DNA of 64,000 nt from Maniola hyperantus (Eukaryota; Arthropoda; Insecta; Lepidoptera; Nymphalidae). Positions 39,127-49,588 of this stretch are shown here, piece after piece; within the stretch, counting starts at the first letter, position 1, and every line of letters starts with the position of its first letter. The notes under the pieces were generated by a model. The model had not been told where the DNA came from. It did no database searches and saw only the letters and a program-made list of their open reading frames with translations. Location: the NCBI RefSeq assembly GCF_902806685.2, contig NC_048545.1, positions 14,655,926 through 14,719,925 on the forward strand, written 5' to 3'. The position numbers and the translations under genes were made by a program.

Positions 39127-39883
39127 TCTCTCAATATAAAAAGAAAGGAAACTATGAAAGCTAAAGAAAAAAGTCTCCAACATCAGTCTTAATTAGAAAA
39201 TAAGTACTAAGTTGCTCTAAGACCTAAGTAAAGACTTAATGGGTTCATTTTAGGTTTCCGCAACGGTGGTGCGTGACAGGAAACCTAAAGATCGTTATGA
39301 TCGTCTGTACCCACGACTTCCACGAGATGTCCTTGCAATCGCTCATTTCAGTCTGTGACAGGATACATTGTTCGTGGCTGAGCTTACAACTACATAATAT
39401 TATGTAGGCATACCGAAATACTAAATCGCGGTACAGCGACTTTGTTGACTAGACCAAAATCGTATAAGTATGTGTACCTACTTTGTAGGAATAACAAATA
39501 ATAATACTTCCTTCAAAGCAAATAAAAACCCAAAGTTATTAAGTACGCGTCCCAAAAAAATCATCCAATTACGTACGAGTGTGTCGTTCGTGGAGATTTC
39601 CATTTATCATTTGCGATATAAAGTACGAAGTGAGGGAACCCACATGACGGATGCGCCTTTATTACACGCTTCAGGTAATATTTTCCCCCTTTCCCCCCAC
39701 ACACGTACGTAAGTAATACACATTTTATTCAGGCAACTTGAGTCTCGACTCTCGAGTATATTATTTTGAATATGAACATTTTTCACATTCGCAACACAAT
39801 TGAACTAGAGATGAACCAATATCACAGGTAGCATGTGAAAAATCACATGAAAAACCTTATGTGACACTATTTGCTACCTCACT
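39127..39883. other. Unassigned stretch
   Basis: Short frames only (80 residues at 39470-39712, no recognisable domain). Not supported as a gene. Confidence 0.45.
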
Positions 39884-40099
39884 TTCCTTCCCCACCTGGG
39901 TACCTGGTGCACTTTGACCGCACGTTGTGCCAGATCCGTTTTTCCACGCACATACGAACTTTGGAATCAACTCCCTTCGGCGGTGTTCCCATTAGATTAC
40001 AACATGGGCTCATTCAAGGGGCGGACCAACAAATTCCTGAAATGCCAACAACGCATTGGTGGTTCCTCTGGTACTGCAAATGTTCATGGGCGGCGATGA
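39884..40099 (+). pseudogene. LINE ORF C-terminal fragment
   Basis: The frame reads RSVFPRTYELWNQLPSAVFP then ..MGSFKGRTNKFL..CQQR and GTANVHGRR before a stop. This LWN.LP..VFP and GLFK.RVN.FL style is the C-terminus of many lepidopteran non-LTR retrotransposon ORFs. Upstream the frame is interrupted and RT motifs are absent. Dead fragment. Confidence 0.75.
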
Positions 40100-40640
40100 T
40101 CACTTAATATCAGGTAACCCGCCTAATTGTTTGCTCGCCATTTTTAGTAAAAAAAAAATTAAGTACCCTGTTAAAATCACGAAGGGAAATCTCACAAACT
40201 TTGAAAATTATCACATTTTAGTCCGGCTTTATTTTTAAAATATTATGGTCGTTGTCATTGGTCACTGACCCGAGCTAGGACTCTAACAGGCACAGACATA
40301 GTATTATACCTACGTGCTAAGAGGTGTGCGAGCGAGAACACTGGAATCTTGCGTGTTAAAAAGAGAAAAACGTCTAGTTAAATAAATTATTAATAATGAA
40401 TGTAGCAAACGATTGTAATTTCAAATTGAATAATTACTTTCCGTGAAATTTCCTGTGAAATCATTAAGGAATAAATCACCAAATGAAAATGATTTGAAAG
40501 TGCCCGTCTCTAATTTATACGTACCTAACGTAGCTGGATACGTTTATTATTATAGGATGACAAGATAACCCTTAACTGCGATCTCACCTGGTACCTTGGA
40601 AGGCGGACGGCAGTTTAACTAACTAACCCTAGTCTAATCG

Positions 40641-41190
40641 AAAAAAAAACTGGCCAAGAGCGAGTCAGGCTCGTGTGCCGTGGTGCCGTACTATAGTCGT
40701 AATTTTTCAACATTTTGCACGATAATTCAAAGTCAAAGTCAAAGTCAAAGTCAAATGATTTATTCAAAATAGGTAATAAATTACTCTTATTGATGGTCTG
40801 GTATGGCGTTAGATTTGTAAGATATAGTGGAGATAATTATAACGCTGGGTTCCAAACGCGCCCAGGTCTGAGAAGATTCAAAAACTAAGATGCACAAAAA
40901 TAAATAAAAGTCTGTTTAAGAATGCAAAGGTAAAGCCCTTTCATATGATATGACCCCACTTGATATAGTTATCTAACTTCGAAAATTGAAAATATTAATT
41001 ATTAGTTCATGACCACAATGTAATTTTTTTTGTATGATGTAACCCTAAATTCACGGATTTCAGATTTTTTCTATAAGACCTACCTATCTGCCAAATTCCA
41101 TGATTTTAAGTCAACGGGAAGGTGGGACCCCATAGGTTTCTTGATAGACAGACAGACAGACAGAGAAGGGTTCCGTTTTTCCTTTTGAGG
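40641..41190 (-). mobile_element. C-family repeat split by a LINE tail
   Basis: ACTGGCCAAGAGCGAGTCAG, CATTTTGCACGATAATTCAA, then after the insertion CATATGATATGACCCCACTT, GATTTTAAGTCAACGGGAAG and GGTTCCGTTTTTCCTTTTGA. Confidence 0.75.
40732..40875 (-). mobile_element. LINE 3' end (family P) with target duplication
   Basis: ATTCAAA lies on both sides (40725-40731 and 40876-40882). The minus strand ends in (TTTGAC)n after AATAAATCA. A recent 5'-truncated LINE insertion in C. Confidence 0.78.
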
Positions 41191-41194
41191 GCAA

Positions 41195-41229
41195 GAAATC
41201 TAAATCCGCGCGGAAGAAGTCGCAAGCAT
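41195..41229 (+). mobile_element. Helitron-A 3' scrap
   Basis: CTAAATCCGCGCGGAAGAAG, TCGCAAGCATG. Confidence 0.5.
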
Positions 41230-41417
41230 GAAATATTTCATTTTTAAAATATTTTTACTAATTACCCCGTTAAAACGTAGATCCCATTACGTTAAAGAGA
41301 GAGCTTTTATAAAATCATTAGTGATTAATTTAATTTAGGTATAATAGGAACCGATTGGTAGCCCATAATTACGGCGTGGCGTAAAGTTTAAACCGCGTTT
41401 AATTAAAACCAGCGACC

Positions 41418-41515
41418 TAAATGCCCCACTAGATGCGACGCGTCATAGTAACAACATGTTCCAACGAACATCGGTGTCCACACTCCTGTCAATCGTAATC
41501 CGGTATTTGACAACT
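41418..41515 (+). mobile_element. Family M repeat
   Basis: AATGCCCCACTAGATGCGAC, CATAGTAACAACATGTTCC, CTCCTGTCAATCGTAATCC. Confidence 0.58.
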
Positions 41516-41525
41516 AGTTAAATCA

Positions 41526-41755
41526 GTAACTTTTTATCAAACGTCAAGACGCGCGCTTAGTTTGTGAAATTCTATGAAATGCCGGTATGTGACGTCACAA
41601 CCATTTGACGTGCTTTTTTAAGTTAAATCGATAATTTAAAATGGTTGTCACACATAAAACTAACAAAGGATTTGGAATTTACGTATTTTGGTAGACGCTC
41701 TATTCAATAATCACTGAGAAATAATTTATTTTTGACATAGTCAAATACCGTATTC
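41526..41755 (-). mobile_element. Family N repeat, inverted
   Basis: TTATCAAACGTCAAGACGCG, TATGTGACGTCACAACC, TTAAATCGATAATTTAAAAT. Confidence 0.5.
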
Positions 41756-41923
41756 GTTAGACGCTGTAGTAGAAGACATTTTTATAGTCCGTAAAAATGA
41801 CTCGTCACAACTTAACACCTAAGCAATAAGTTTAACAGTAATTTTAAATAAGCATATTGGTTGTTGTTTTTCGGGCCGCATTTGAAACACTTATTTCAAT
41901 TCTTGAGCAATTGTATTTGTATG

Positions 41924-42092
41924 TATAGTGCGTAAAAAATGACTCCTCATGCGCCATTTTAACTTTTTGTGTCAAATTTCATGCCAAAAGTACGATTTTA
42001 GTCCTTATTTTAAAGGTGAACCATACTTTTGACATGACAGTTAACCCATAGAGTTGAAATGGCGCGTGAGGAGTCATTTTGTACGGACTATA
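41924..42092. mobile_element. Palindromic MITE with 40-bp arms
   Basis: TATAGTGCGTAAAAAATGAC... (41924-41963) pairs with 42053-42092 with a few mismatches. A third arm-like segment TATAGTCCGTAAAAATGACT at 41784-41803 suggests an older copy adjacent. Confidence 0.72.
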
Positions 42093-42110
42093 CCTTCTAT
42101 TATAAGTCAA

Positions 42111-42552
42111 CTAGCAACCCGCCCCGGCTTCGCATTGGTGTAATGTAGATACTAATGTGGTGTCAGTGAAGAGTGATGAAAATCATAAAATTGATTATTG
42201 TGAGCCAACCCTAAAAGATACATGTATGCTATGGCGGAATTTTTTGTAGAACTTTATAAGAGAAACAATTTCACAATACATTGTTTTCGTGTAACTTTGA
42301 CCATTTAGGCAGCACATGCCTCGGAAACTCTCAAATGACAGGATTTTTTCTGACCTAATTCACATTATTTCAATTTCCCTAGGGATCTCTAATTTTTTGA
42401 GAATTAAACTATACCTATAAACCTTTCTCTTGAATTACTCTATATATTGGTGAAAATCCGTTGCGAGGTTTAAAAGATCTACGCGTTCATACAACCATAC
42501 ATACATACATACACACAAACAACTGGAAGTGACTTTATTTTATACTATGTAG
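42111..42552 (-). mobile_element. Helitron-Z, long copy
   Basis: CTAGCAACCCGCCCCGGCTT to a CATACATACATACA microsatellite and TTATACTATGTAGAGA. The CTAG end follows an A. Confidence 0.6.
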
Positions 42553-42554
42553 AG

Positions 42555-42628
42555 AAGATGCAATATGCATTGTTAGTTGTTACTATGAAGCGCCGCATCT
42601 AGTGGAACATAAATTTTATATCGCTGAT
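42555..42628 (-). mobile_element. Family M fragment, inverted
   Basis: GTTACTATGAAGCGCCGCAT, CTAGTGGAACATAAA, TATATCGCTGA. Confidence 0.58.
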
Positions 42629-42806
42629 TAAAACGCTTTCGATTGTTTACCCTCCTCCGGGTAGGAATCGATGTAATTTGTTAAAACAATGGAGCTTTCG
42701 ACGCAGCTTGGATTAGTTTTAATCCGAAAGCTTTGGAGAGCTTCGGGATTCAGCGAATAGGGATCTGTTCATTCAGCATTAGTATAAGCGGTGATTAAAA
42801 TTAGCC

Positions 42807-42887
42807 TATAGTGGTTAAAACTTCAGCCTCGGGGAATCCGTTGTTTGACCCCTAGCACACACCTCTAACGTTACGGAGTTAGGTATG
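42807..42887 (+). mobile_element. SINE-F head fragment
   Basis: CCTATAGTGGTTAAAACTTC, CACACCTCTAACGTTACGGA. Confidence 0.55.
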
Positions 42888-43057
42888 TTGTAAGACCCGC
42901 AAATTGCTAATGCGCCTGGCCGTCATTTTAGTGACGTCACCACTAGACTGAAGTTTCGAGCTGATGGTATGTTTTTATTTCGGCTGACGTCAAGATGACG
43001 TAATTTCGATGTTAATGAGACATGGTTCCAGCGCAATAGCAATTTGCGGGACTTATA
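42888..43057. mobile_element. MITE with about 28-bp inverted ends
   Basis: GTAAGACCCGCAAATTGCTA at the left and TAGCAATTTGCGGGACTTAT at the right. Interior contains two TGACGTCA-like sites. 170 bp. Inserted in the SINE-F head. Confidence 0.7.
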
Positions 43058-43059
43058 CT

Positions 43060-43183
43060 AGTGGATGTCATACGTCATAATTACAGCTATCTGCATGCCA
43101 AATTTCAGCCCGAACAGTCCTGTAGTTTGAGCTGTGCGTTGATAGATCAGTCATTCAGTCAGCTTTTTCTTTTATATATAATA
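43060..43183 (-). mobile_element. Helitron-B, TC half
   Basis: CATACGTCATAATTACAGCT, AAATTTCAGCCCGAACAGTC, TCAGTCATTCAGTCAGC. Confidence 0.65.
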
Positions 43184-43560
43184 TATATACCATCCTTGAA
43201 ATTATAGATACCTAAGTAGAACCATCCTTGAAATTTATAAGAAACATTTAACAAAAAAAAAGGAATTTCATCTCAAATCTCTCTCTCTTCATCAAAAAAC
43301 CTTGTGGAAACATTGAGCAACCCTCAAAAGAATCAGGTATACGTTCACGGCACAAAACTTATTCAAACGTCAATTCCAAAGCTAAACTCTTTATTGATTA
43401 ACTTCGGAAAATACCTCATAACACAATTTAATAGTTGATCTGGTAGTTCTAATTTGCCATATTTTGTCCCTTGATATAATTCAGTATCCTCATTACTTCA
43501 AAATTGCACTTAAAATACTTACACACTTAGGGATTCCACAGACAACAGTGATCCTATAAG
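43184..43560. other. Unassigned spacer
   Basis: ACCATCCTTGAAATT occurs twice (43190 and 43221) as a short direct repeat. No gene seen. Confidence 0.45.
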
Positions 43561-43598
43561 GTTTCCTTTTTTCCTTTTGAAACACGGAACCCTAAAAA
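43561..43598 (-). mobile_element. C-family terminus scrap
   Basis: GTTTCCTTTTTTCCTTTTGA, CACGGAACCCTAAAAAT. Confidence 0.55.
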
Positions 43599-43697
43599 TC
43601 GCGGACATGTAGGTAGGCAAAATATTCTAGTAAAATTATTTTAATTACGATAATCCTAATCCTACTATCTACACTAATATTATAAAGAGGAAAACTT

Positions 43698-43760
43698 TGT
43701 TTGTTTGTTTGTTTGTTTGTTTGTTTGTTTGTTTGTTTGTTTGTTTGTTTGTTTGTTTGT
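43698..43760. repeat. (GTTT)n microsatellite
   Basis: About 16 uninterrupted TTTG units inside Helitron-K. Confidence 0.88.
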
Positions 43761-44277
43761 ACTGAATAGGCTCAAAAACTACTGGACCGATTTTAAAAAT
43801 TCTTTCACCATTCGAAAGCTACATTATCCACGAGTAACATAGGCTATATTTTATTTTGGAAAAAAATAGGGTTCCGTAAGATATTTGGGTTTTTCGGACA
43901 CAAGGTGTAAAAAATCAACCAGAAAAGTTACTTATTTTGCGTACGCTGCCTAAACTATAAAAGATAGAACCATAAAATGTTCTAATTAATTGTAGATCTT
44001 ATAAATATCTACAAAAAAGTCCGCGACACACTATACCCATCTATGTCGAGTGAGGCACAGCAACCATTTTTTTATTTAAAAATCTTGAATTTTTTTTGGA
44101 CTACATTTAAACGCGTTTATTTTACTCATGCTATTAATCCTTATCAAAATAAATGATTTCATCACTAAGAACAGTTTATGGAGATAATATTTGGTCTTTG
44201 AATGATTAAAATTGGACGTTTGGTTTTGAAGTTATGGCGAAATTAAAATATTACGATTTCTGCTGCACGGCCCGTTG

Positions 44278-44685
44278 TATTATATAAAGAGGTAATGTCG
44301 TTAAGTTTGTTTGTAGGGGGTAATCTTTAGAACTACTGAACCGATTTTAAAAATTCTTTCACCAGTAGAAAGCTACATTATTCCTGAGTGACATAGGCTA
44401 TACGGGATCTTTATATTATATAAAGAGGTAATGTCGTTAAGTTTGTTTGTAGGGGGTAATCTTTAGAACTACTGAACCGATTTTAAAAATTCTTTCACCA
44501 GTAGAAAGCTACATTATTCCTGAGTGACATAGGCTATACGGGATCTTTATATTATATAAAGAGGTAATGTCGTTAAGTTTGTTTGTAGGGGGTAATCTTT
44601 AGAACTACTGAACCGATTTTAAAAATTCTTTCACCAGTAGAAAGCTACATTATTCCTGAGTGACATAGGCTATACGGGATCTTTA
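44278..44685 (+). repeat. Three exact 136-bp tandem repeats
   Basis: TATTATATAAAGAGGTAATG begins units at 44278, 44414 and 44550. Each unit contains GTTTGTAGGGGGTAATCTTT, TGAACCGATTTTAAAAATTC and GGCTATACGGGATCTTTA. I see no difference between units. Total 408 bp, 3 x 136. Confidence 0.9.
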
Positions 44686-44728
44686 AAAACCTAAATCTAC
44701 GCGGGCGAAGCCGCGGGGATCAGCTAGT

Positions 44729-44940
44729 AATATTATAAATGTGAAAGTGTGCATGTTTGGATGTTTGGATGTTTGTTACTCAATCACGCAAAAACGGCTG
44801 AACGGATTTGGATGAAATTTGGAATGGGGATATATTATACCCTGGATTAACACATACGCTACTTTTTATCCCGGAAAATTAAATAGTTCCCGCGGGATTT
44901 TGATAAATGTAAATCCACACGGACGAAGTCGCGGGCATAA
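44729..44940 (+). mobile_element. Helitron-A variant, adjacent to Helitron-K
   Basis: AATATTATAAATGTGAAAGT, TTTGGATGTTTGGATG, ACTCAATCACGCAAAAACGG, GACGAAGTCGCGGGCATAAA. The CTAG end is lost. Confidence 0.7.
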
Positions 44941-45429
44941 AATGGTTTTTATTAGGGTAATAACCCCTTTATAACCCTAATCAAAAGTACTTTACACTTT
45001 ACATAGAACAAATCAATACTTATAACATAAAAATCATTTTGCGATATGTAGAGAGCAGTCCATTGTGATCGCACCTTTTGTAGGCCGTTTCATCTTTTAC
45101 CGTTCATTTTAGGAACAGGTTAGGCTGAATAGTCAATCAATGACTTCAATAGCTTTTAAGAGAAAATGTCTGTTTTTTTACCTAAAAAGTTAAGAGGCAA
45201 TTTTCTACAAAGGTTATTTCTTCGTTACTTCGTAAGTACTGAAATAAACTATGTAAGTACGTTTTACATTTTATTAACACGATGCGCGAGCCACTGAGCT
45301 CATTTTACATTTATTTTTAATCCATTGAAGGTTTTTCTTTTAAAAATTTTGTAATATCACTCAGTGAAGCAGCAATGTAGAACCAACCAATGTTGATTCA
45401 TAAATTTGATGGCTTCCATTTATTGAAGA
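44941..45429. other. Unassigned AT-rich stretch
   Basis: No repeat or frame identified. Confidence 0.45.
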
Positions 45430-45619
45430 CTAGATGATGCCCGTGATTTCGGCCGCGTAGATTTAGGTTTTGAAAAATCCCGTGAGAACTCGTAGATTTT
45501 CCGGGGTAAAAAGTAGCCTATGTCCTTCCCCGGGAAGCATGCCATCTCTGTACCAAATTTCGTCAAAATCGATTGAACAAACAGACAGACACACTTTCGC
45601 ATTATAATATTAGTATGGA
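45430..45619 (-). mobile_element. Helitron-A copy, both termini
   Basis: CTAGATGATGCCCGTGATTT to AATATTAGTATGGA, A and T flanks. 190 bp. Confidence 0.8.
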
Positions 45620-45943
45620 TATGGATCAATCACTGAGTAAGCGAATCACCCGCAGAATCAGCGGTTCTGTGTAAATAACCTCACAGACCTCATAGACCTT
45701 GTGGCTAAATCACGGATTAATTATTCGGTAAATCTGTCCGTTCTTTTGAACATTTTCTCAATTTAGCGCGGTCGTTAAACAAGGCTTTAATTAACGAGGA
45801 ACGGAAAGGTCCACAGCCATAATTATTGGATGGCGATTAACTCAGTATAACTACTATTTAAACTCCTACAGGATTCATTACCCTTTACAATTCTTTCAAG
45901 TCTAAATATTCAAATTCAAAAATATTCATTTCATATCATAACG

Positions 45944-46080
45944 TAGCTCGCGACTTCGTCCACGTGGACTACGTAAACTTTAAACCCCTATTTGATCCAC
46001 TTAGGGGTAGAATTTCGAAAAATCCTTTCTTAATGGATACCTACTCTTTATAAAGGCTGTGCGTTGATTTATAAGTGAGT
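45944..46080 (-). mobile_element. Helitron-B, internally deleted
   Basis: GTAGCTCGCGACTTCGTCCA, CCTTTCTTAATGGATACC, GGCTGTGCGTTGATTTATAA. Confidence 0.62.
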
Positions 46081-46082
46081 CA

Positions 46083-46462
46083 GGTCAGGGTCGCGAACCG
46101 AGGGTTCCGTACAGTCGTATTTTTTCGACATTTTGCACGATAAATCAAAACCTGTTTTAGACTGTTTAGGTAAAGCCCTTTCATATGATGCCCCACTTGA
46201 TATAGTAATCTTACTTTGAAAGTTTAAAACACTAATTATTTGTTCATGAACACATTTTAATTTTTTTTTCGTGATGTACCTAACCACAAACTCACGATTT
46301 TCAGATTTATTCATTTACTTGTACCGTAAGACCTACCTACCTACCAAATTTCATGATATCAGGTCAACGGGAAGTAGGTACCCTATAGGTTTTCTTGACA
46401 GACAGACAACAAAGTGATCCTATAAGGGTTCCGTTTTTCCTTTTGAGGTACGGAACCGTAAA
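46083..46462 (-). mobile_element. C-family repeat, nearly full
   Basis: GGTCGCGAACCGAGGGTTCC, CATTTTGCACGATAAATCAA, CATATGATGCCCCACTTGAT, TTCCTTTTGAGGTACGGAAC. Confidence 0.78.
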
Positions 46463-46826
46463 AAATAAAAATAAATCGCAAATTGACTCAACCACGATAA
46501 TTAAATGACAACGCAGCGAGTAGCGACCGCCCGCGGGGGTCATCCAGCGCAATGTACCCTCGTGTCGTTATAACCGAATGTTTCGCGACGTGGAACGTAA
46601 TGCTTGTTATGGGAAAGCACAACATTGCACGGTTAATGAGAATTTTGGTCAAAAAAATATTGGAGCCTGTTATACCGGGTGAAACCCGAACGCTAGCAAA
46701 AACGAAAACAGGTGATAGTACTGATGATTACTGATATGATACTAGGTACAAAAAAACGCAAAAAAATCCATACGTAGAGTACTATAGTTAGTTCGCTTTT
46801 AGTTTGCTTAAAATATAAATCTTAAA
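46463..46826. other. Unassigned spacer
   Basis: Two opposing frames of about 60 residues, without recognisable domains. Confidence 0.45.
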
Positions 46827-47073
46827 TCTATATATATAAAAGGAAAAGGTGACTGACTGACTGACTGACTGAATGACTGACTGACTGACTGACTGATCTA
46901 TCAACGCACAGCTCAAACTACTGGACGGATCGGGCTGAAATTTGGCATGCATATAGCTATTATGACGTAGGCATCCGCTAAGAAAGGATTTTTGAAAATT
47001 CAACTCCTAAGGGGGTGAAATAGGGTTTTGAAATTTTGTAGTCCACGCGGACGAAGTCGCGAGCATAAGCTAG
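46827..47073 (+). mobile_element. Helitron-B copy, both termini
   Basis: A/TCTATATATATAAAAGGAAA, (GACT)n at 46851-46896 with one GAAT, GAAGTCGCGAGCATAAGCTAG/T. 247 bp. Confidence 0.83.
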
Positions 47074-47099
47074 TAAATTAATAAACCTTCTCGGGTAAG

Positions 47100-47460
47100 C
47101 GACGCGATTTGACCGACTCTTTAGACCATTTGGAGTTAGGAATTTCACTCGTGTCCCGGTTTAAGAATGTGACCGCTCCATGTCTTCCTGAGGATGTCGT
47201 AAAAGGCGACTAAGGGATAAACCGAATGGTGGCGGTTCTAACGTATTTCCACCAAACAAAAGCGTTCCAAGAGTGGGTTGACGTCAGGCAGCCGGCAGGC
47301 GGCCGGCTGTACAACATCATGCCAAATCCATTACAACATGACTAAGAATATAACATGACTAAGAATATTATAATACGTTGACGTATGACAGAAGTGAGTG
47401 GAAAAAGAAGACATGTTGTGCCAACCCCACGTAGCTTGGGATAAGGTAAGGAAGAAGATC
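47100..47460 (+). mobile_element. RTE-like LINE fragments
   Basis: TCTTCCTGAGGATGTCGTAA then AGGCGACTAAGGGATAAACC is a segment often seen next to RTE sequences in Lepidoptera. At 47381 onward the frame reads YDRSEWKKKTCCANPT before a stop, close to the RDR..WK.KT...NPT end of RTE reverse transcriptases. Decayed. Confidence 0.5.
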
Positions 47461-47858
47461 AAGATTACATCGTCAGTTCGCAATAACAAGGTCGTGTGTG
47501 CCGCGTACAGTGTGCCTCTTACACATTTCAGCGGAAAGCATTTCAAAGGAAAACAGAAATCGTTGCTTAATGTCACGGGGATCCCTATTATAATAAAAAT
47601 AAAAAATAAAAAATAAATCACCCTCTAGTACTATACCTAGGAAAGTTCCTAAGAAAAATAAGTATTTTAAACCTGGGATGGTACTAAAATTTCAACACCA
47701 AAGGCCTGACTCGACGAGGAAAAGTCAGACGTAGTATAACAAAGATATAACTTTGTAAGTCACGGCGGCGAACGCCAAGTTACGAGAGTTAGTTGGCTTT
47801 CGCCGTAGCGTGCCGTAGCTACCGGCAACTGGGTGCTACGAGCTGCTACGTGTACCTA

Positions 47859-48019
47859 TGAGGCTGAAATCTAAAGAGCGTACTTAAAATTTTGTTAAAA
47901 CGAGACAGCCTTACATCGCCGTCATAAATCTCTCTTTTTAACTAAAGCTTAAGTCTAAGCAAAGTCACAGTACACAGTACGTACGAGTTACGCTTAGGAC
48001 CTATGGATCTCAGCCTAAA
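47859..48019. mobile_element. MITE L, diverged
   Basis: GAGGCTGAAATCTAAAGAGC at the left, ATGGATCTCAGCCTAAA at the right, interior AAAACGAGACAGCC. Confidence 0.65.
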
Positions 48020-48204
48020 GGCTATCGTTCAACTTGCCAGCTTTTGAGAATAAATGGTGGAAACTTGCAAATCAGAATCGGTTTTTCATCAGCCGGCGAA
48101 AGGTTCATAATCATAAAGGATCATAATGATTATCTCCTGAAAAGTAAGGGTATACAATGTAGATACGCCCCTATGGTAGTAATCCGCTATTTTTTTTTTA
48201 ATAT

Positions 48205-48292
48205 TATAGACCAGCGCTTGGCAGCAATCAGACCCTGGTCGCAAGTGATTATGCACGTAAGATGGAGCGTGCTTGCCTAGAAGATGCCTATT
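48205..48292 (-). mobile_element. SINE-E-related fragment (R type)
   Basis: AGACCAGCGCTTGGCAGCAA, GATGGAGCGTGCTTGCCTAG. Matches 38785-38868. Confidence 0.55.
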
Positions 48293-48312
48293 CACTCTTT
48301 ACCTGAAGGTAC

Positions 48313-48607
48313 CTGTACCCGTAGTACAAGATTTTACGTCTCACCAAACCAAACCAAATTCGAGAGTCGAAATACTTCCGCGTTACAGTAAAATGGACCT
48401 AAACAGCCTTGAATTAAAGTCAAATTTTCAATGCCACTGATTTTAATATCGCAATGTTTCCGCTTGGAGCGCTGGCTGTAGAAGTGTAGACAAACTTGAG
48501 CTTTAAAACAAGGTATTTAAGATCCAGTTTACTGTAACGCGGAAGTATTTCGACTCTCGAATTTGGTTTGGTTTGGTGAGACGTAAAATCTTGTACTACG
48601 GGTACAG
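48313..48607. mobile_element. MITE H, well preserved
   Basis: CTGTACCCGTAGTACAAGAT and CTTGTACTACGGGTACAG, with TAC on both outer sides. Arms about 90 bp. Confidence 0.8.
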
Positions 48608-48664
48608 TACCTACTATAATTGGAGGGGAAAACTGGGGGAATCCTTTAACCATACTTTGAAATA

Positions 48665-48825
48665 CAGTACGCGGCCGAAAGTAATGTCATTTCGGCTTTT
48701 TAGAGCGTTGTCTCTGCCACTTATACCTATATGACGTTTTGTCGGTCTCAACGACAGAGACAACGCTCTACAAATCTGCTATCACCTTCTAAAGGTCGAT
48801 GCACATTACTTTCGGCCGCGTACTG
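48665..48825. mobile_element. MITE I with TA duplication
   Basis: CAGTACGCGGCCGAAAGTAA and its complement CGGCCGCGTACTG, TA on both sides. 161 bp, Tc1/mariner-like target. Confidence 0.78.
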
Positions 48826-48927
48826 TAGGTACATTAATTTATTTCAAGGGTACCTACAGTCAAATTATAAGCGTAAACGCGTCGCGTTGTTTGCAACAAC
48901 CCACTTTGCTCGCAACGTTGTTACAGC

Positions 48928-48951
48928 GGGGGGGGGGGGGGGGGGGGGGGG
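48928..48951. repeat. Poly(G) tract of 24
   Basis: Uninterrupted G run after TTACAGC. Confidence 0.85.
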
Positions 48952-49021
48952 AATACAAGTACATAATGCACCGCAGTTTATGTCCCATGCCCCATTAGCG
49001 CGCGACGGCTTTACTTAAACT

Positions 49022-49271
49022 TTAGTATAAAATTTTACGTCTCACCAAACGTTGCTAGAATTCGATAGTCGAAACACAATACCGTCAAAGTAAAATGGGC
49101 CTAAAATGCCTTGGATTGAAGTCGAAAATTCAGCGCTGGCTGTAGATGTGTAGACAAATGTGAGCTGTAAAACAAGGCAGTTAAGATCCAGTTTACTGTA
49201 ATACGGAAGGTTTTCGATACTCGAATACTATCAACGTTAGTGAGACATAACATCTCGTACTAAGCATACAG
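49022..49271. mobile_element. MITE H, diverged
   Basis: TTTTACGTCTCACCAAACGT, GATAGTCGAAACACAATACC, GATCCAGTTTACTGTAATAC, CTCGTACTAAGCATACAG. The outer left end is worn. Confidence 0.68.
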
Positions 49272-49382
49272 TTTGCGAGCGTTCCGTAGACGCGATTAAC
49301 ACAGGATGCAACTGCCAAACTTATATTGTCGTGACTAAGTTATAAGTTTCAGTTCGAAGCTTGGGTAAATAGGGACAAACTA

Positions 49383-49588
49383 AGGGATAATTTATGCTAG
49401 ACCGTGCCGGGCCGAAGCCGTGCCACAGACAATCCTCGGAATGCAATTTTGTATGAAGAAACGTAAACGGACGAGGCTTGGAAGACTCGGACATGGCACG
49501 GTCTGGTGTGACTTTATACATTTTCCGATCTGTGTGTCTCGGACGTGGCACGGCTCGGGCCCGGCACGGTCTAGCATAAACCATCCCT
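49383..49588. mobile_element. MITE with about 40-bp GC-rich inverted ends
   Basis: AGGGATAATTTATGCTAGAC...CGTGCCGGGC at the left pairs with GCCCGGCACGGTCTAGCATA...ATCCCT at the right. Internal GGCACGG repeats. Single copy here; the 123-residue minus frame across it is a shadow. Confidence 0.7.

Larger units (their letters stand above)
43668..44727 (+). mobile_element. Helitron-K, 1,060 bp, with internal tandem repeats
   Basis: Starts A/TCTACACTAATATTATAAAG and ends GAAGCCGCGGGGATCAGCTAG/T, so it has Helitron termini and A/T flanks. Within are a (GTTT)n run, an AACTACTGGACCGATTTTAA block and three exact 136-bp repeats. No Rep/helicase coding is seen, so it is nonautonomous. Confidence 0.65.

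Noticed and set aside
39470..39712. 80-residue frame as a gene
   Set aside because: No domain, no supporting splice sites and ordinary length for chance in this composition.
47331..47621. 96-residue minus-strand frame
   Set aside because: Antisense of a decayed RTE end; hydrophobic composition follows from AT richness.
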